Shown one piece after another: positions 14,360-25,666 of a stretch of DNA of 64,000 bases. The position numbers and the translations under genes are program-made. The stretch's first letter is position 1. Each line of letters opens with the position of its first letter. This stretch comes from Panulirus ornatus (taxonomy: Eukaryota > Arthropoda > Malacostraca > Decapoda > Palinuridae): positions 28,761,797-28,825,796 of the forward strand of contig NC_092241.1 in the NCBI RefSeq assembly GCF_036320965.1, given 5' to 3'. A model generated the notes under the pieces. It was not told where the DNA came from, did no database searches, and worked only from the letters and a program-made list of their open reading frames with translations.

Positions 14360-16530
14360 TGCTCTCACTTACCGATGGATACCCATTAAATACGATGCAA
14401 ATGATCAGATAATCCTTTAAAATTGTCTTCATTTAAGAGCGTAATCAAAGGCCACAACGACGCTAAAACGATATTTTCAGACTTTATTTGTATTGCATGA
14501 AAAGTACTATAAATGATGACGTTTTGAAGGAAATCTATTTTTTTTAAGAATAATGGCAAAAATTTCAGGTAATAGCTCAGGGCATTTTTCAGCTCAAAAA
14601 ACTTTTTATTTAAACTTTAACTATACCATATTCAGACACTTCTATACTTGAATTAATTGTGGAAAATATATCATAATGCTATCAGTTGTCCATGGATGCC
14701 TAGTAAATACGATGCAAATGATAAGATAATCCTTTAAAATTTTCTTCATTTAAGAGCGTAATTAAAGGTTATAACGATGATAAAACGATATTTTAACACA
14801 TATTTGTATTCAGCATGAAAAGTACTATTAATGATGAGGTTTTGAAGGAAATCTATTTTCGAAGAAAAATGGCAAAAATGGCAGGTAATAGCTCAGGGTA
14901 TTTTTCAGCTCAAAAAACTTTTTATTTCAAACTTGAAATATACCATATTCAAACAGTTCTATACTTGAATTAGTCGTGGAAAATATATCATAAAGCTGTC
15001 AGTTGTCGATGGATGCCCAGTAAATACGATGCAAATGATCACATAATGCTGGAAAACTGTCTCAATTTAACAGCATAATTAAAGGTCACAAAGACGACAA
15101 AACGTATTGCATGGCCAAATTTGTATTTAGCATGAAAAATAGCCCCAATAATGAGATTTTGAAGGGAAAAAAATTTTCGAAGAAAAATGCCAAAACGACA
15201 GGATATTTTTCCGCTCAAAAAACTTTTTATTTCAAAATTCAAACAAACCATATTCAAACACTTCTACACTTGAATCAATTGTGGAAAATATATCATAATG
15301 CTCTCACTTACCGATGGATGCCCATTAAATACGATGCAAATGATCAGATAATCCTTTAAAATTGTCTTCATTTAAGAGCGTAATTAAAGGTTATAACGAT
15401 GATAAAACGATATTTTAACACTATATTTGTATTCAGCATGAAAAGTACTATTAATGATGAGGTTTTGAAGGAAATCTATTTTTCGAAGAAAAATGGCAAA
15501 AATGGCAGGGTATTTTTCAGCTCAAAAAACTTTTTATTTCAAACTTGAAATATACCATATTCAAACAGTTCTATACTTGAATTAGTCGTGGAAAATATAT
15601 CATAAAGCTGTCAGTTGTCGATGGATGCCCAGTAAATACGATGCAAATGATCACATAATGCTGGAAAACTGTCTCAATTTAACAGCATAATTAAAGGTCA
15701 CAAAGACGACAAAACGTATTGCATGGCCAAATTTGTATTTAGCATGAAAAATAGCCCCAATAATGAGATTTTGAAGGGAAAAAAATTTTCGAAGAAAAAT
15801 GCAAAACGACAGGATATTTTTCCGCTCAAAAAACTTTTATTTCAAAATTCAAACAAACCATATTCAAACACTTCTACACTTGAATCAATTGTGGAAAATA
15901 TATGATAATGCTCTCACTTACCGATGGATGCCCATTAAATACGATGCAAATGATCAGATAATCCTTTAAAATTGTCTTCATTTAAGAACGTAATTAAAGG
16001 TTATAACGATAATAAAACGATATTTTAACACCATATTTGTATTCAGCATGAAAAGTACTATTAATGATGAGGTTTTGAAGGAAATCTATTTCTCGAAGAA
16101 AAATGGCAAAAATGGCAGGTAATAGCTCAGGGTATTTTTCAGCTCAAAAAACTTTTTATTTCAAACTTGAAATATACCATATTCAAACAGTTCTATACTT
16201 GAATTAGTCGTGGAAAATATATCATAAAGCTGTCAGTTGTCGATGGATGCCCAGTAAATACGATGCAAATGATCACATAATGCTGGAAAACTGTCTCAAT
16301 TTAACAGCATAATTAAAGGTCACAAAGAAGACAAAACGTATTGCATGGCCAAATTTGTATTTAGCATGAAAAATAGCCCCAATAACGAGATTTTGAAGGG
16401 AAAAAAGTTTCGAAGAAAATGGCAAAACGACAGGATATTTTTCCGCTCAAAAAACTTTTTATTTCAAAATTCAAACAAACCATATTCAAACACTTCTACA
16501 CTTGAATCAACTGTGGAAAATATATCATAA
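14360..16530. repeat. Higher-order unit C-D-B-(A-B)2 (2171 bp)
   Basis: Seven monomers start at 14360, 14677, 14994, 15299, 15606, 15909 and 16228. The A at 15299 has the same 12-bp loss as the A at 8127. The C monomer is the right-hand subtype (gactttatttgtattgcatg). Confidence 0.85.
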
Positions 16531-18413
16531 TGCTCTCACTTACCGATGGATACCCATTAAATACGATGGAAATGATCAGATAATCCTTTAAAATTGTCTT
16601 CATTTAAGAGCGTAATCAAAGGCCACGACGACGCTAAAACGATATTTTCAGACTTTATTTGTATTGCATGAAAAGTACTATAAATGATGAGGTTTTGAAG
16701 GAAATCTATTTTTTTTAAGAAAAATGGCAAAAATGACAGGTAATAGCTCAGGGTATTTTTCAGCTCAAAAAACTTTTTATTTCAAACTTTAACTATACCA
16801 TATTCAGACACTTCTATACTAGAATTAATTGTGGAAAATATATCATAATGCTATCAGTTGTCCATGGATGCCTAGTAAATACGATGCAAATGATAAGATA
16901 ATCCTTTAAAATTTTCTTCATTTAAGAGCGTAATTAAAGGTTATAACGATGATAAAACGATATTTTAACACCGTATTGTATTCAGCATGAAAAGTACTAT
17001 TAATGATGAGGTTTTGAAGGAAATCTATTTTTCGAAGAAAAATGGCAAAAATGGCAGGTAATAGCTCAGGGTATTTTTCAGCTCAAAAAACTTTTTATTT
17101 CAAACATGGAATATACCATATTCAAACAGTTCTATACTTGAATTAGTCGTGGAAAATATATTATAAAGCTGTCAGTTGTCGATGGATGCCCAGTAAATAC
17201 GATGCAAATGATCACATAATGCTGGAAAACTGTCTCAATTTAACAGCATAATTAAAGGTCACAAAGACGACAAAACGTATTGCATGGCCAAATTTGTATT
17301 TAGCATGAAAAATAGCCCCAATAAAGAGATTTTGAAGGGAAAAAATTTTCGAAGAAAAATGCCAAAACGACAGGATATTTTTCCGCTCAAAAAACTTTTT
17401 ATTTCAAAATTCAAACAAACCATATTCAAACACTTCTACACTTGAATCAACCGTGGAAAATATATCTTAATGCTCTCATTTCCCGATGGATACCCATTAA
17501 ATACGTTGGAAATGATCAGATAATCCTTTAAAATTGTCTTCATTTAAGAGCGTAATCAAAGGCCACAGCGATGCTAAAACGATATTTTCAGACTTTATTT
17601 GTATTGCATGAAAAGTACTGTAAATGATGAGGTTTTGAAAGAAATCTATTTTTTTAAGAATAATGGCAAAAATGGCAGGTAATAGCTCAGGGTATTTTTC
17701 AGCTCAAAAAACTTTTTATTTCAAACTTTAATTATACCATATTCAGACACTTCTACACTTAAATTAATTTTGGAAAATATATCATGATGCTATCAGTTGT
17801 CCATGGATGCCTAGTAAATACGTTGGAAATGATAAGATAATCCTTTAAAATTTTCTTCATTTAAGAGCGTAATTAAAGATTATAACGATGATAAAACGAT
17901 ATTTTAACACCGTATTGGCATTCAGCATGAAAAGTACTATTAATGATGAGGTTTTGAAGGAAATCTATTTCTCGAAGAAAAATGGCAAAAATGGCAGGTA
18001 ATAGCTCAGGGTATTTTTCAGCTCAAAAAATCTTTTTATTTCAAACTTAAAATATGCCATATTCAAACAGTTCTATACTTGAATTAATCGTGGAAAATAT
18101 ATCATAAAGCTGTCAGTTGTCGATGGATGCCCAGTAAATACGATGCAAATGATCACATAATGCTGGAAAATTGTCTCAATTTAACAGCATAATTAAAGGT
18201 CACAAAGATGACAAAACGTATTGCATGGCGAATTTTGTATTTAGCATGAAAAATAGCCCCAATAATGAGAATCTGAAGGGAAAAAAAATTTTCGAAGAAA
18301 AATACGAAGACGACAGGATATTTCTCCGCTCAAAAAACTTTTTATTTCAAAATTCAAACAAACCATATTCAAACACTTCTACACCTGAATCAATTGTTGA
18401 AAATATATCATAA
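16531..18413. repeat. Two minimal higher-order units C-D-B, C-D-B (940 and 943 bp)
   Basis: Monomers start at 16531 (C), 16849 (D), 17167 (B), 17471 (C), 17788 (D) and 18108 (B). No A-B pair is present, so these are the shortest units in the array. They lie next to the right boundary and carry more private substitutions than inner copies. Confidence 0.85.
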
Positions 18414-18638
18414 TGCTCTCACTTACCGATGGATAATCATTAAATACGATGGAAATGATCAGATAATCCTTGAAAATTGTCATCATTTACGAGCGTAATT
18501 AAAGGTCATAACGACGCTAAAACGATATTTTCAGACTTTTTTTGTATTGCATGAAAAGTACTATAAATGATGAGGTTTTGAAGGAAATCTGTTTTTCTTA
18601 AGAAAAATGGAAAAATGACAGGTAATAGCTCAGGGTAT
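18414..18638. repeat. Truncated terminal C monomer of the satellite
   Basis: A C-type monomer runs to cagggtat at 18638 and then stops about 90 bases short. The following sequence has no satellite similarity. This is the only array boundary in the window. Confidence 0.85.
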
Positions 18639-18775
18639 AGAAGCAACTGTCCTTATTCATTGACCCGTCCCAAGTTGGAGAATCAACAACTAGGTTGGCT
18701 GTGAACCGGCTGCCCAGTCAGAAACTTGAAAACACGAGCTCTAACAACTGGACCACGTGTTTGCATGCCTTTTTT
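18639..18775 (-). mobile_element. tRNA-derived SINE head (minus strand)
   Basis: On the minus strand a box A-like tggtccagttg (18755-18745) and a box B-like ggttcacagcc (18707-18697) are 48 bases apart start to start. That is close to the spacing in a tRNA gene. The box A is followed by ttagagctcg, as in a tRNA D arm. No 3' CCA end or clean cloverleaf is seen. The segment sits exactly between the satellite edge and a (TG)n(TA)n tract. A tRNA-derived short interspersed element is the best reading; a decayed tRNA gene is less likely. Confidence 0.5.
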
Positions 18776-18784
18776 CTTTATGTT

Positions 18785-18970
<186 letters not shown>

Positions 18971-19211
18971 TTTTTTTTCTTTCAAACTATTCGCCATTTC
19001 CCGCGTTATCGAGGTAGCGTTAAGAACAGAGAACTAGGCCTTTGAGCTAATATCCTCACCTGGCCCCCTACTCTGTTCCTTCTTTTGGAAAATCAAAAAA
19101 AAAAATAATGAGAGGGAAGGATTTCCAGCCCCCAGCTCCCTCCCCTTTTAGTCGCCTTCTACGACACGCAGGGAATACGTGGGAAGCATTCTTTCTCCCC
19201 TATCCCCAGGG

Positions 19212-19214
<3 letters not shown>
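18971..19214 (-). mobile_element. SINE-like element, copy 1 (about 245 bp)
   Basis: This is one of three copies in the window; the others are at 31088-31343 (same strand) and 50412-50673 (opposite strand). In its own sense the element starts atccctggggatag, passes tgtcgtagaaggcgactaaa and a T-rich stretch, and ends cgctacctcgctaacgcgg then aatggcgaa and an A-rich end. Both ends abut (TA)n tracts. No open frame and no clear polymerase III boxes are seen. Its last 40 or so bases resemble the 3' end of the non-LTR element at 31419-32310, which suggests that element's enzyme moved it. Confidence 0.7.

Positions 19215-19298
<84 letters not shown>
19215..19298. repeat. (AT)n microsatellite
   Basis: About 84 bases of almost pure AT lie between the 5' end of SINE-like copy 1 and the left arm of the Penelope-like element. 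Confidence 0.97.
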
Positions 19299-19300
<2 letters not shown>

Positions 19301-19334
19301 CTATGAGTCCAAGGGGAAAATGAAACACGAAATT

Positions 19335-19375
19335 TCCCAAGTGCACTTTCGTGTAATAATCATATCATCAGGGTT
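19335..19375 (-). ncRNA. Degenerate hammerhead-like motif in the left arm
   Basis: On the minus strand the core ctgatga and gaaa are present with the same stem III (ag-tgca-ct). Stem I is reduced to about two pairs, and stem II has an A where the right arm has G. It is probably an inactive relative of the motif at 20050-20090. Confidence 0.35.
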
Positions 19376-19407
19376 CATTTATCAATGAAAGATCTAGGGT
19401 ACTTTAA

Positions 19408-19947
19408 CTTAAATCCCTTAAGTTAGCAAAGAAATCATTTTATAAAGTTGAGCCCAAACCTCCCATTGACACCAAGAATCTTTTAGTTCTCCCTTTTAAA
19501 AATAATTTCACTTTGCTTCCCATGTTGCTTAAATCCTTTAATGTAAATGTTGCCTTTAGCAACAATAATACTATAAAGAATATTTTAATCAGGAATTCAC
19601 CAGAAAATTCTCTTGGTTGCATCTATAAAGTTCCTTGTGGAAACTGTGATAAATTTTATGTTGGTCAGACTGGTAAGGATCTTTCTGTTAGACTTAAGCA
19701 ACATAAATATAGTATAAGAACGGGACAAGAATCAAATGCCTTGTTTAATCAAGTTAAAAACAATGATCATTGTATTGACTGGAGTAACGCCATCTCAGTT
19801 TTTAACTCTAACTCTATTACCAAGAGAAATATCATTGAATCTTCTATTATTAAATACACAAAGAATTATAATCTTAATATTAGTGATGGTCTGTACAAAT
19901 TAGATAACTTTATTGTTGATAAGATTTGTAAAATGATAAGTTTATGA
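19408..19947 (+). pseudogene. Penelope-like protein, C-terminal GIY-YIG endonuclease fragment
   Basis: The frame is open from 19408, after an in-frame TAA, to a TGA at 19945; the first ATG is at 19513. The fragment holds the GIY-YIG nuclease that Penelope-like elements carry after their reverse transcriptase, used to nick the target DNA. Visible motifs are CIYKVPCGNC then FYVGQTGK (the GIY and YIG elements), RLKQHK (catalytic Arg and His region) and IIESSII (catalytic Glu), in family order. The upstream part, with LVLPF, matches the linker between RT and nuclease. The RT domain is missing, so it cannot move by itself. The start of translation in the intact element lay further upstream; the ATG at 19513 is not a native start. 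Confidence 0.8.
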
Positions 19948-20049
19948 ACGCTCGTTGTATGTTTTGGACAATCACATGTTTACCAAATGGCGTCCTAGCT
20001 TCGTCTCTTCGATGTATATCAACTGACTGTTATATTTCTCTCTTGTGTC

Positions 20050-20090
20050 TCCCCTGATGATGTGATTATTACACGAAAGTGCACTTGGGA
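20050..20090 (+). ncRNA. Hammerhead ribozyme-like motif in the right arm
   Basis: The order fits a type I hammerhead: stem I strand tccc (20050-20053), core ctgatga (20054-20060), stem II hairpin (20061-20074), gaaa (20075-20078), short stem III ag-tgca-ct (20078-20085), cleavage residue t at 20086, and stem I strand ggga (20087-20090). Stem II pairs GTG with CAC but leaves one unpaired T after the core, which may weaken it. Penelope-like elements are known to carry such ribozymes in their terminal repeats, with a minimal stem III as here. Self-cleavage is predicted, not shown. Confidence 0.55.
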
Positions 20091-20159
20091 ACTTTTCGTG
20101 TTTCATTTTCCCCGTGGACTCATAGGAATATCTTGATCCCGCGCAAAATTGTGATCCTT

Positions 20160-20163
<4 letters not shown>

Positions 20164-20244
<81 letters not shown>
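20164..20244. repeat. (AT)n microsatellite
   Basis: About 80 bases of AT abut the right end of the Penelope-like element. Confidence 0.97.
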
Positions 20245-20247
<3 letters not shown>

Positions 20248-20861
20248 GTAAAAATTGTCTGTGCGAAAGTGTGGATGGGTCTCATATATGGCATGATGTA
20301 ACGCCATGTCTCTTCAAATGAGTCCAATTCTGAAATTCTAAAAGAAGACGCGAAGCAATTTCCTCTTACTCTTAGAGAATAGAGACATCACTCAGGTCAT
20401 GAAAACATCTCGCTGGGTTCATTAATATCTAGTGACTCGAATTCAAGCCAGGCATTATAATTTTTTTTTTCTATTATCCACTGTATAATGTACAAAGCCA
20501 TCGCCTACTGTAGCCTGAAGGTGTTCAACCAGTTTACAAGGTTGTTGTGTAGCAAGTATAATGCTCATTTTAGTTATCGTTTTAATTCGACATAGACACG
20601 TTGATAGATTAGCAATTTATTCAATATGATAGAGAGTTTATCATTTTTTTTGTGTCTGTTGGATATTCAACGTGCACATGCAAATGGAAGACAATGTTTA
20701 TGTACGTATGACCTTTCTTCCTCTAAGAATCAGTTCCAAACCAACCTGTGGAACCCTGATTGATTTCTATCTTTATGTTTTCACTATTTTTCTTTCACCC
20801 AAAGTGGCTTTTTGGAAAATTATCTCTCCCATAACAAACAAATATCAGTCATAAATAGTAG

Positions 20862-20862
<1 letters not shown>
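20245..20862. other. Unassigned unique sequence
   Basis: I see no coding pattern, RNA gene or repeat beyond a short poly-T run near 20460-20471. Confidence 0.5.

Positions 20863-20913
<51 letters not shown>
20863..20913. repeat. (CA)n microsatellite
   Basis: About 25 pure CA repeats. Confidence 0.97.
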
Positions 20914-20915
<2 letters not shown>

Positions 20916-21288
20916 GCTCCTCACCGTTATCTTAAAGCCAATATCTTCATTAATCTTCGACTGTAAACAAGTCACTCAGAAGCTTCGAACTAAGACAGAT
21001 TGATCATCCTCCAGCGACCCTCAAGCTACGTTGTGCATAGTATGCTCGTCTTCTTGACTGTTATCTCATTTCTATAAAAATCCTTTGAATCTTTTGTTTA
21101 TATGAAACCTTCATGAGGTTTAGCACCACTTCAGATGTTTGGAAGTTGGTATGTTGTGTTAGGAAGGTGACGAAGTATATTTTGCCGGTAATGTGTACAT
21201 AACAGAAGAGCTTATGGTCTATAGTGACGTTATCCTCTGGCGGTCAGTTATGTTATCCCAAGTTCCTCATCTTTAAAGTCTGAGAAGT

Positions 21289-21347
21289 ATAGCACAACAG
21301 AAAAGCACCTCCCCTACTGAATAGCACAACAGAAAAGCACCTCCCCT
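21289..21347. repeat. 32-bp tandem duplication
   Basis: The block beginning atagcacaacagaaaagc occurs at 21289 and again at 21321, nearly identical, directly before the 25-bp minisatellite. Confidence 0.85.
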
Positions 21348-21352
21348 TAGAT

Positions 21353-21577
21353 AAGCGTTGGTAACCACTGATTAAACAAGCGTCAGTAACCACTGGTTAA
21401 ATAAGCATCGGTAACCACTGGTTAAACAAGCGTCGGTAACCACTGGTTAAATAAGCGTCGGTAACCACTGTTTAGACAAGCGTCGGTAACCAGTGGTTCA
21501 ATAAGCTTCGGAAACCACTGATTAAATATGCGTCGGAGACCACTGGTTAAATTACCGTCGGTAACCACTGGTTAAAT
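21353..21577. repeat. 25-bp minisatellite, nine copies
   Basis: Nine units of 25 bp (consensus begins aagcgtcggtaaccactg) run without gaps. Each unit contains taacca-c-tggtta, an odd palindrome of 13 bases. The units alternate in their last bases (aac, aat) over the first six copies, which points to an earlier 50-bp dimer unit. Confidence 0.93.
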
Positions 21578-21752
21578 AAGCTTCCATAGTTCAAGAAGTG
21601 TAAACTAGGGATCATTCCCTGGTGGCTGATTCAACTCTAGCAGATGATGACATGATGACACAGTGGAGGAGGACACTTAACTCCCCGAAAACTTTGCTCG
21701 CTATCGATAATGACTTGGTATACCCTGTTCACTCAGATATGATAGCTAGGTG

Positions 21753-21808
21753 AACACAAAGCTTAACTGGTTTTGGTGGACACAAAGCTTAACTGGTATT
21801 GGTGGACA
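21753..21808. repeat. 26-bp tandem duplication
   Basis: The unit acacaaagcttaactggt plus about eight bases occurs twice, followed by a partial third copy (acacaaa). Confidence 0.8.
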
Positions 21809-22206
21809 CAAACAGGAGGGTTTGCGTGGAGTAGGGAGTCACTTTGGTTACCAGACAACAGTGACTGGCCCGCCGCGGGAACATCTCCGGCCAGAGGGTG
21901 GCGACCAAAGCACCAGTCAGACTGCTGTAATAGCCTAGCCCACTTTTTATTGCCATTCATTGGAATACTTATAGTAAGACAGATCAAGGAACTGCATCAA
22001 TTAGGGTATATCTAAGATATCTATAGATATTTTATGATTATCAGACGAAATTGCTTCTGGTTAAGACATGAAAATTGACAATTGTTATAACTAGCTCATT
22101 CATCCACCTGCTCTGTAAACGCCGTACCTCTCCTGCGCACGACACTGTCACGTCTATCACATCATACTGCTATAGTCGCCATTACTTTATTTTTCCAAGC
22201 TAAATC

Positions 22207-22208
<2 letters not shown>

Positions 22209-22285
<77 letters not shown>
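22209..22285. repeat. (AG)n microsatellite
   Basis: About 77 bases of pure AG. Confidence 0.97.
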
Positions 22286-22287
<2 letters not shown>

Positions 22288-25200
22288 CTGAGCAAATATC
22301 ATCACTGGATATCAGTACTAATTATCTTTCAAAGAATTTTTATTCTTTAATGAAGGTTTTTCATAATATCATCACATAGGAGTAAGAAAGTGTGACATAA
22401 ACAACTACAAACCTTTGAATAATAGGGAGTAAGTTGCAGTGTCAGCAGGCTTTGGCACACGCCGCTCTAGTTTCCAGCCATTTCTTCATTTTCAAATATT
22501 TCCACAGCCAGAAATAAAACGGAATTAGAGGTGGTATAACATCTAAGGAATAGTATTTGATTGACCTTGTATCTACTGAAATTCAATGACCAATGCAAAA
22601 CACATCGTGGAGAATAAATTTTGAAATATCAAACTGACGATCTGAAATGCATGTAATGCGTTGGTGCCAGATGTAAGCCCTTTGAACTCCTAATGTCGAA
22701 TTTGCCTTTTTTCTCTGAGTCATGTAAATCAAAGCCAGACACAAATGATTTACAAAAACTTATATAAACTGGCAAATAATGATTATATACAGAATACTGA
22801 AAACTGGTAGTTAACCATTATTTATAAGTACGAGTCCGTACAGTTGGCACTGTTGCATTATGAGATATAGCACATAACCATGTTGATAGAAAACACCAAC
22901 ATATATGCATTTACTTCAAACGTCATTCATCGTTTCATAATACTTCGTAATCAACTTTAATTTTCTTTGATAACGGTGAACCTTTTAAAGCTAATTTCTA
23001 CCTCTTTAGCTTCGGAAATTATTCCATATTTAAACTGACTGCTTATAATGAAAGCAATTTACAAATATGAATGTGTTAAAATATGAACACCTGTAGATTT
23101 ACCACGCTCCTGAGTGTTGCATTAACTAATCAGCACCCTTAATTCAAACGTTTCTTGGCTCCAGTTATCAGATCTGAGTGGTAGGGTATATAGATCACGT
23201 TAATCTAGCGCGTGTTTCCACTGTATTGCTGACGTTCGTTGATGGCGTTATGTTCCAATTATGGACCCAAGAAAATCCCGTGGGTTTGTATTTCTTCTTG
23301 AATATTCATGCGTGAGGAGAGAGCTTTACAGATTTGCCATTGTAAAACAGTCGTGTTCTCTGAAAAAATTGTGTGCATATGTTGTAAGCAATTATGTTAA
23401 GCGTACTGCATGCGGATCGCTGTGCGATAGTGATCATATCAATAATCTAACTTTTTTTTATTAATGAAATCCAATTATTAGGCAGTCTTTACAATCAACG
23501 GGTCAACGGTTTGCACAGAAAGTGAGAAAAATTAGAGTGAGTAAAAATAAGAACATATCTAGGGATACGGTGATCAGTTATTCAAAGTATGAATTGTAAA
23601 CACATGATAGGTTACGGACTGAAATTATCAGAATAAAATACCAATAAGTAGTGTAAGATACTTATGATTACAGCTTAGACCTATACGAAATGACAGAAGA
23701 CCCTAACTCACTAACCTCAGAAAGTATCTGTTAATTGTCCTAGTTACCCCTATTCATAGACGTGCTTCTGCATTGATGAATATCCTATTTTCTATCAGTG
23801 TTATTCTTAGCCAATGTTGTTCGTGCTCAGATGGCGCTGCTTACACACATAGTTTCGCTTCCTTGGTGTACCTTTCTCGTTCTCTTGCTGCTACTCCCAC
23901 CTCACTCCATTCGACAAAGGCCGGCGGAGTTGATCGGTTGTAGTGTGTTTCGACTCCGATATAGTACTGTGATTATTAGAATTATGGCCTCGAGGAGACA
24001 TACAGTGGAAGTTCTCGTAAGAGCCTCATATTCGGAAAACCTGATGACTTATTCTGATATGATGGAGTGTTGAAAGTGTTAACGTTTTCAAGGATTACCG
24101 GCACTCGATCGTCGCCACAACAAGGAGGTTACAGCTTCGATGCCACTACAACTACAATCGTCACAGGTTAGTTTTGCAATATTAGTAATGGTAGACTTCT
24201 GCATGAAATATACAACATTTCCCCGTGGCCGTAGGGTATACATTCATTTATTAATCTTTGTTTTCGTTTCTTAAGTTTTGTTTAACTGGTAATCTTGGTT
24301 ATTTGCACACGGGCAAGGAACTCCTGACTCGATAAAGTAGATTTTAGACTACAGGAGTGCATAGGTTGACCGAAACGTCGTGACACTTGTGGAAAGTGGT
24401 CAGAATTAACGAGGGCTTGTTGGAAGGCCTCCCAGATTACTGGATCTAATTCCCTTCTGATCTCATTGTACTTTGGCAATTGATATGTGATTTACAGTAA
24501 CCAGTCTTTAGATAGACTGATTGAATAACGGACGAATGTTTTAAGGGGTCTGACGTGTCACGTAGATGAAAAATTTCAATATGTGAGGTTTAAGGGTCAT
24601 ACTTTGAGCACGTAGTCCGAATAAATCATCATTGTGCCTGAAATCACCGGGTCATTTGGCGAACATGTTCTCGTCTCGAATGTTTATAAGGGGCGCGAGT
24701 TGAAGGCATCATATATTCTACAAAAAGCGTTTTATTCATTGCATACTTGTACCGGTTGGTTATTTTTTTCATTTATTCGGAATGATAACTTATAAGACAA
24801 TTTGCCAGATGTATGGTGCTAACGTTCATATGTTATCAATAAAAGCTACAGACTTTACGTGTTTTGTGGTATATTGAAGTAGTCTGCCATCTAAGTAGGG
24901 TTTTGTACGTAGTGAAATGCAAATCATGGTAGTTGTTATTTCCCCATATGTTCTAACCAGTAAAGGCCTTGATGGAACTAAAAATTCACTTGTCTCTAAG
25001 TTAGAGGAACTAAAAAGAATTTTGAAATTTCAGATCCTTCAAAAATGAGAAGTGTTTTGACGTAAGGAGTTGATATGGGATTTAGTTAAGCTTAGGGCAA
25101 TTAGTTCAGGTTAGCAATCGGTTTTAGCAAAGAGTAAAGGAGTCTGTGGTCAAGTTGCCAGACACTAGAACTGCATTCGGTCTCTGCTGCACTAGAACTG

Positions 25201-25660
25201 CATTATATCTCTACGACGTTCCTGCAGAGCACTCGAGACAATAGATCATGAAGTGTAGTATAGTGTTTGCGCGTCTACGTGCAGAAAATGCAGGTCGATT
25301 AAGTTGTGATTGCTCGGCATCTTCGTTGTGGGAGTGTAGCTGCATCGTCGGCATGTAGAGTCTTGGGATACGTTGAAACAGTGTTTCTAGTGATGCAGTG
25401 ATGGGTGATATCTGATATCCAGAGCATAGAAGAGAGTGAGACTCGTGTTTGTTTGATGAGTGTGGCTTCTGATGGATGTATATATGGGTTGGTTTAAAGC
25501 TGAATTGGGAAGGCGGTTGTTTCGTGCTTGTCTGGTTGTTTCAGAAGTGCTTGTTGGGTTATTTCGGCGTGTAAGGGCATTCTGTTTTCCATTTGTTGAA
25601 GACAAAGGGATCTGCAAATCAGAATGACCTTATGGTGCTGGTGGAACAACCTACTTACAA
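22286..25660. other. Unassigned unique sequence
   Basis: Several short frames are present (for example 23798-24073 plus and 24282-24479 minus), but none shows a recognisable motif. A cag-gttag string at 24163-24172 resembles a splice donor but has no supporting exon. A 15-base direct repeat, cactagaactgcatt, occurs at about 25164 and 25188. Confidence 0.4.
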
Positions 25661-25666
25661 TAATTG

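Larger units (their letters stand above)
1..18638. repeat. AT-rich satellite array, 60 monomers in a higher-order pattern
   Basis: Sixty tandem monomers are visible, the last one truncated. All share a core with the marker gatggatgcc near the start and ctttttatttcaaa late in the unit. Four classes can be told apart. A (about 319 bp) starts tgctctcacttacc. B (about 304 bp) starts agctgtcagttgtcg and carries atggccaaatttgta. C (about 317 bp) is A-like with gtaatcaaaggccac. D (about 319 bp) starts tgctatcagttgtcc. Starts include A 1, B 320, C 625, D 944, B 1260, A 1564, B 1883 and C 2187. The order is C-D-B followed by zero to three A-B pairs. The left end lies beyond the window; the right end is abrupt. 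Repeated open frames of 60-82 codons arise because B monomers lack stops in one frame. A centromeric or heterochromatic role is possible but not shown. Confidence 0.97.
19299..20163 (+). mobile_element. 5'-truncated Penelope-like element with inverted terminal arms
   Basis: About 865 bp lie between two (AT)n tracts. The left arm (19298-19375) and the right arm (20051-20129) are inverted copies of each other. Both hold gtgcacttggga or its complement and the core ctgatga. Inverted or direct long arms are typical of Penelope-like elements. Between them lies only the C-terminal endonuclease part of the coding region; the reverse transcriptase is gone, as expected of 5' truncation during insertion. 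A related end fragment is found at 51001-51205. The right end shares ttgcgcg and ggatcacaattt with that fragment. Confidence 0.75.

Noticed and set aside
5752..18413. Many similar 60-82-codon plus-strand frames (MAKFVFSMKN...) and 64-72-codon minus-strand frames in the satellite
   Set aside because: They recur because every B monomer lacks stops in that frame. Frames are broken by single-base indels in many copies, both strands are open, and there is no start context or domain.
23798..24172. Possible first exon with splice donor at cag-gttag
   Set aside because: No homology, no acceptor or downstream exon; the donor match alone is expected by chance.
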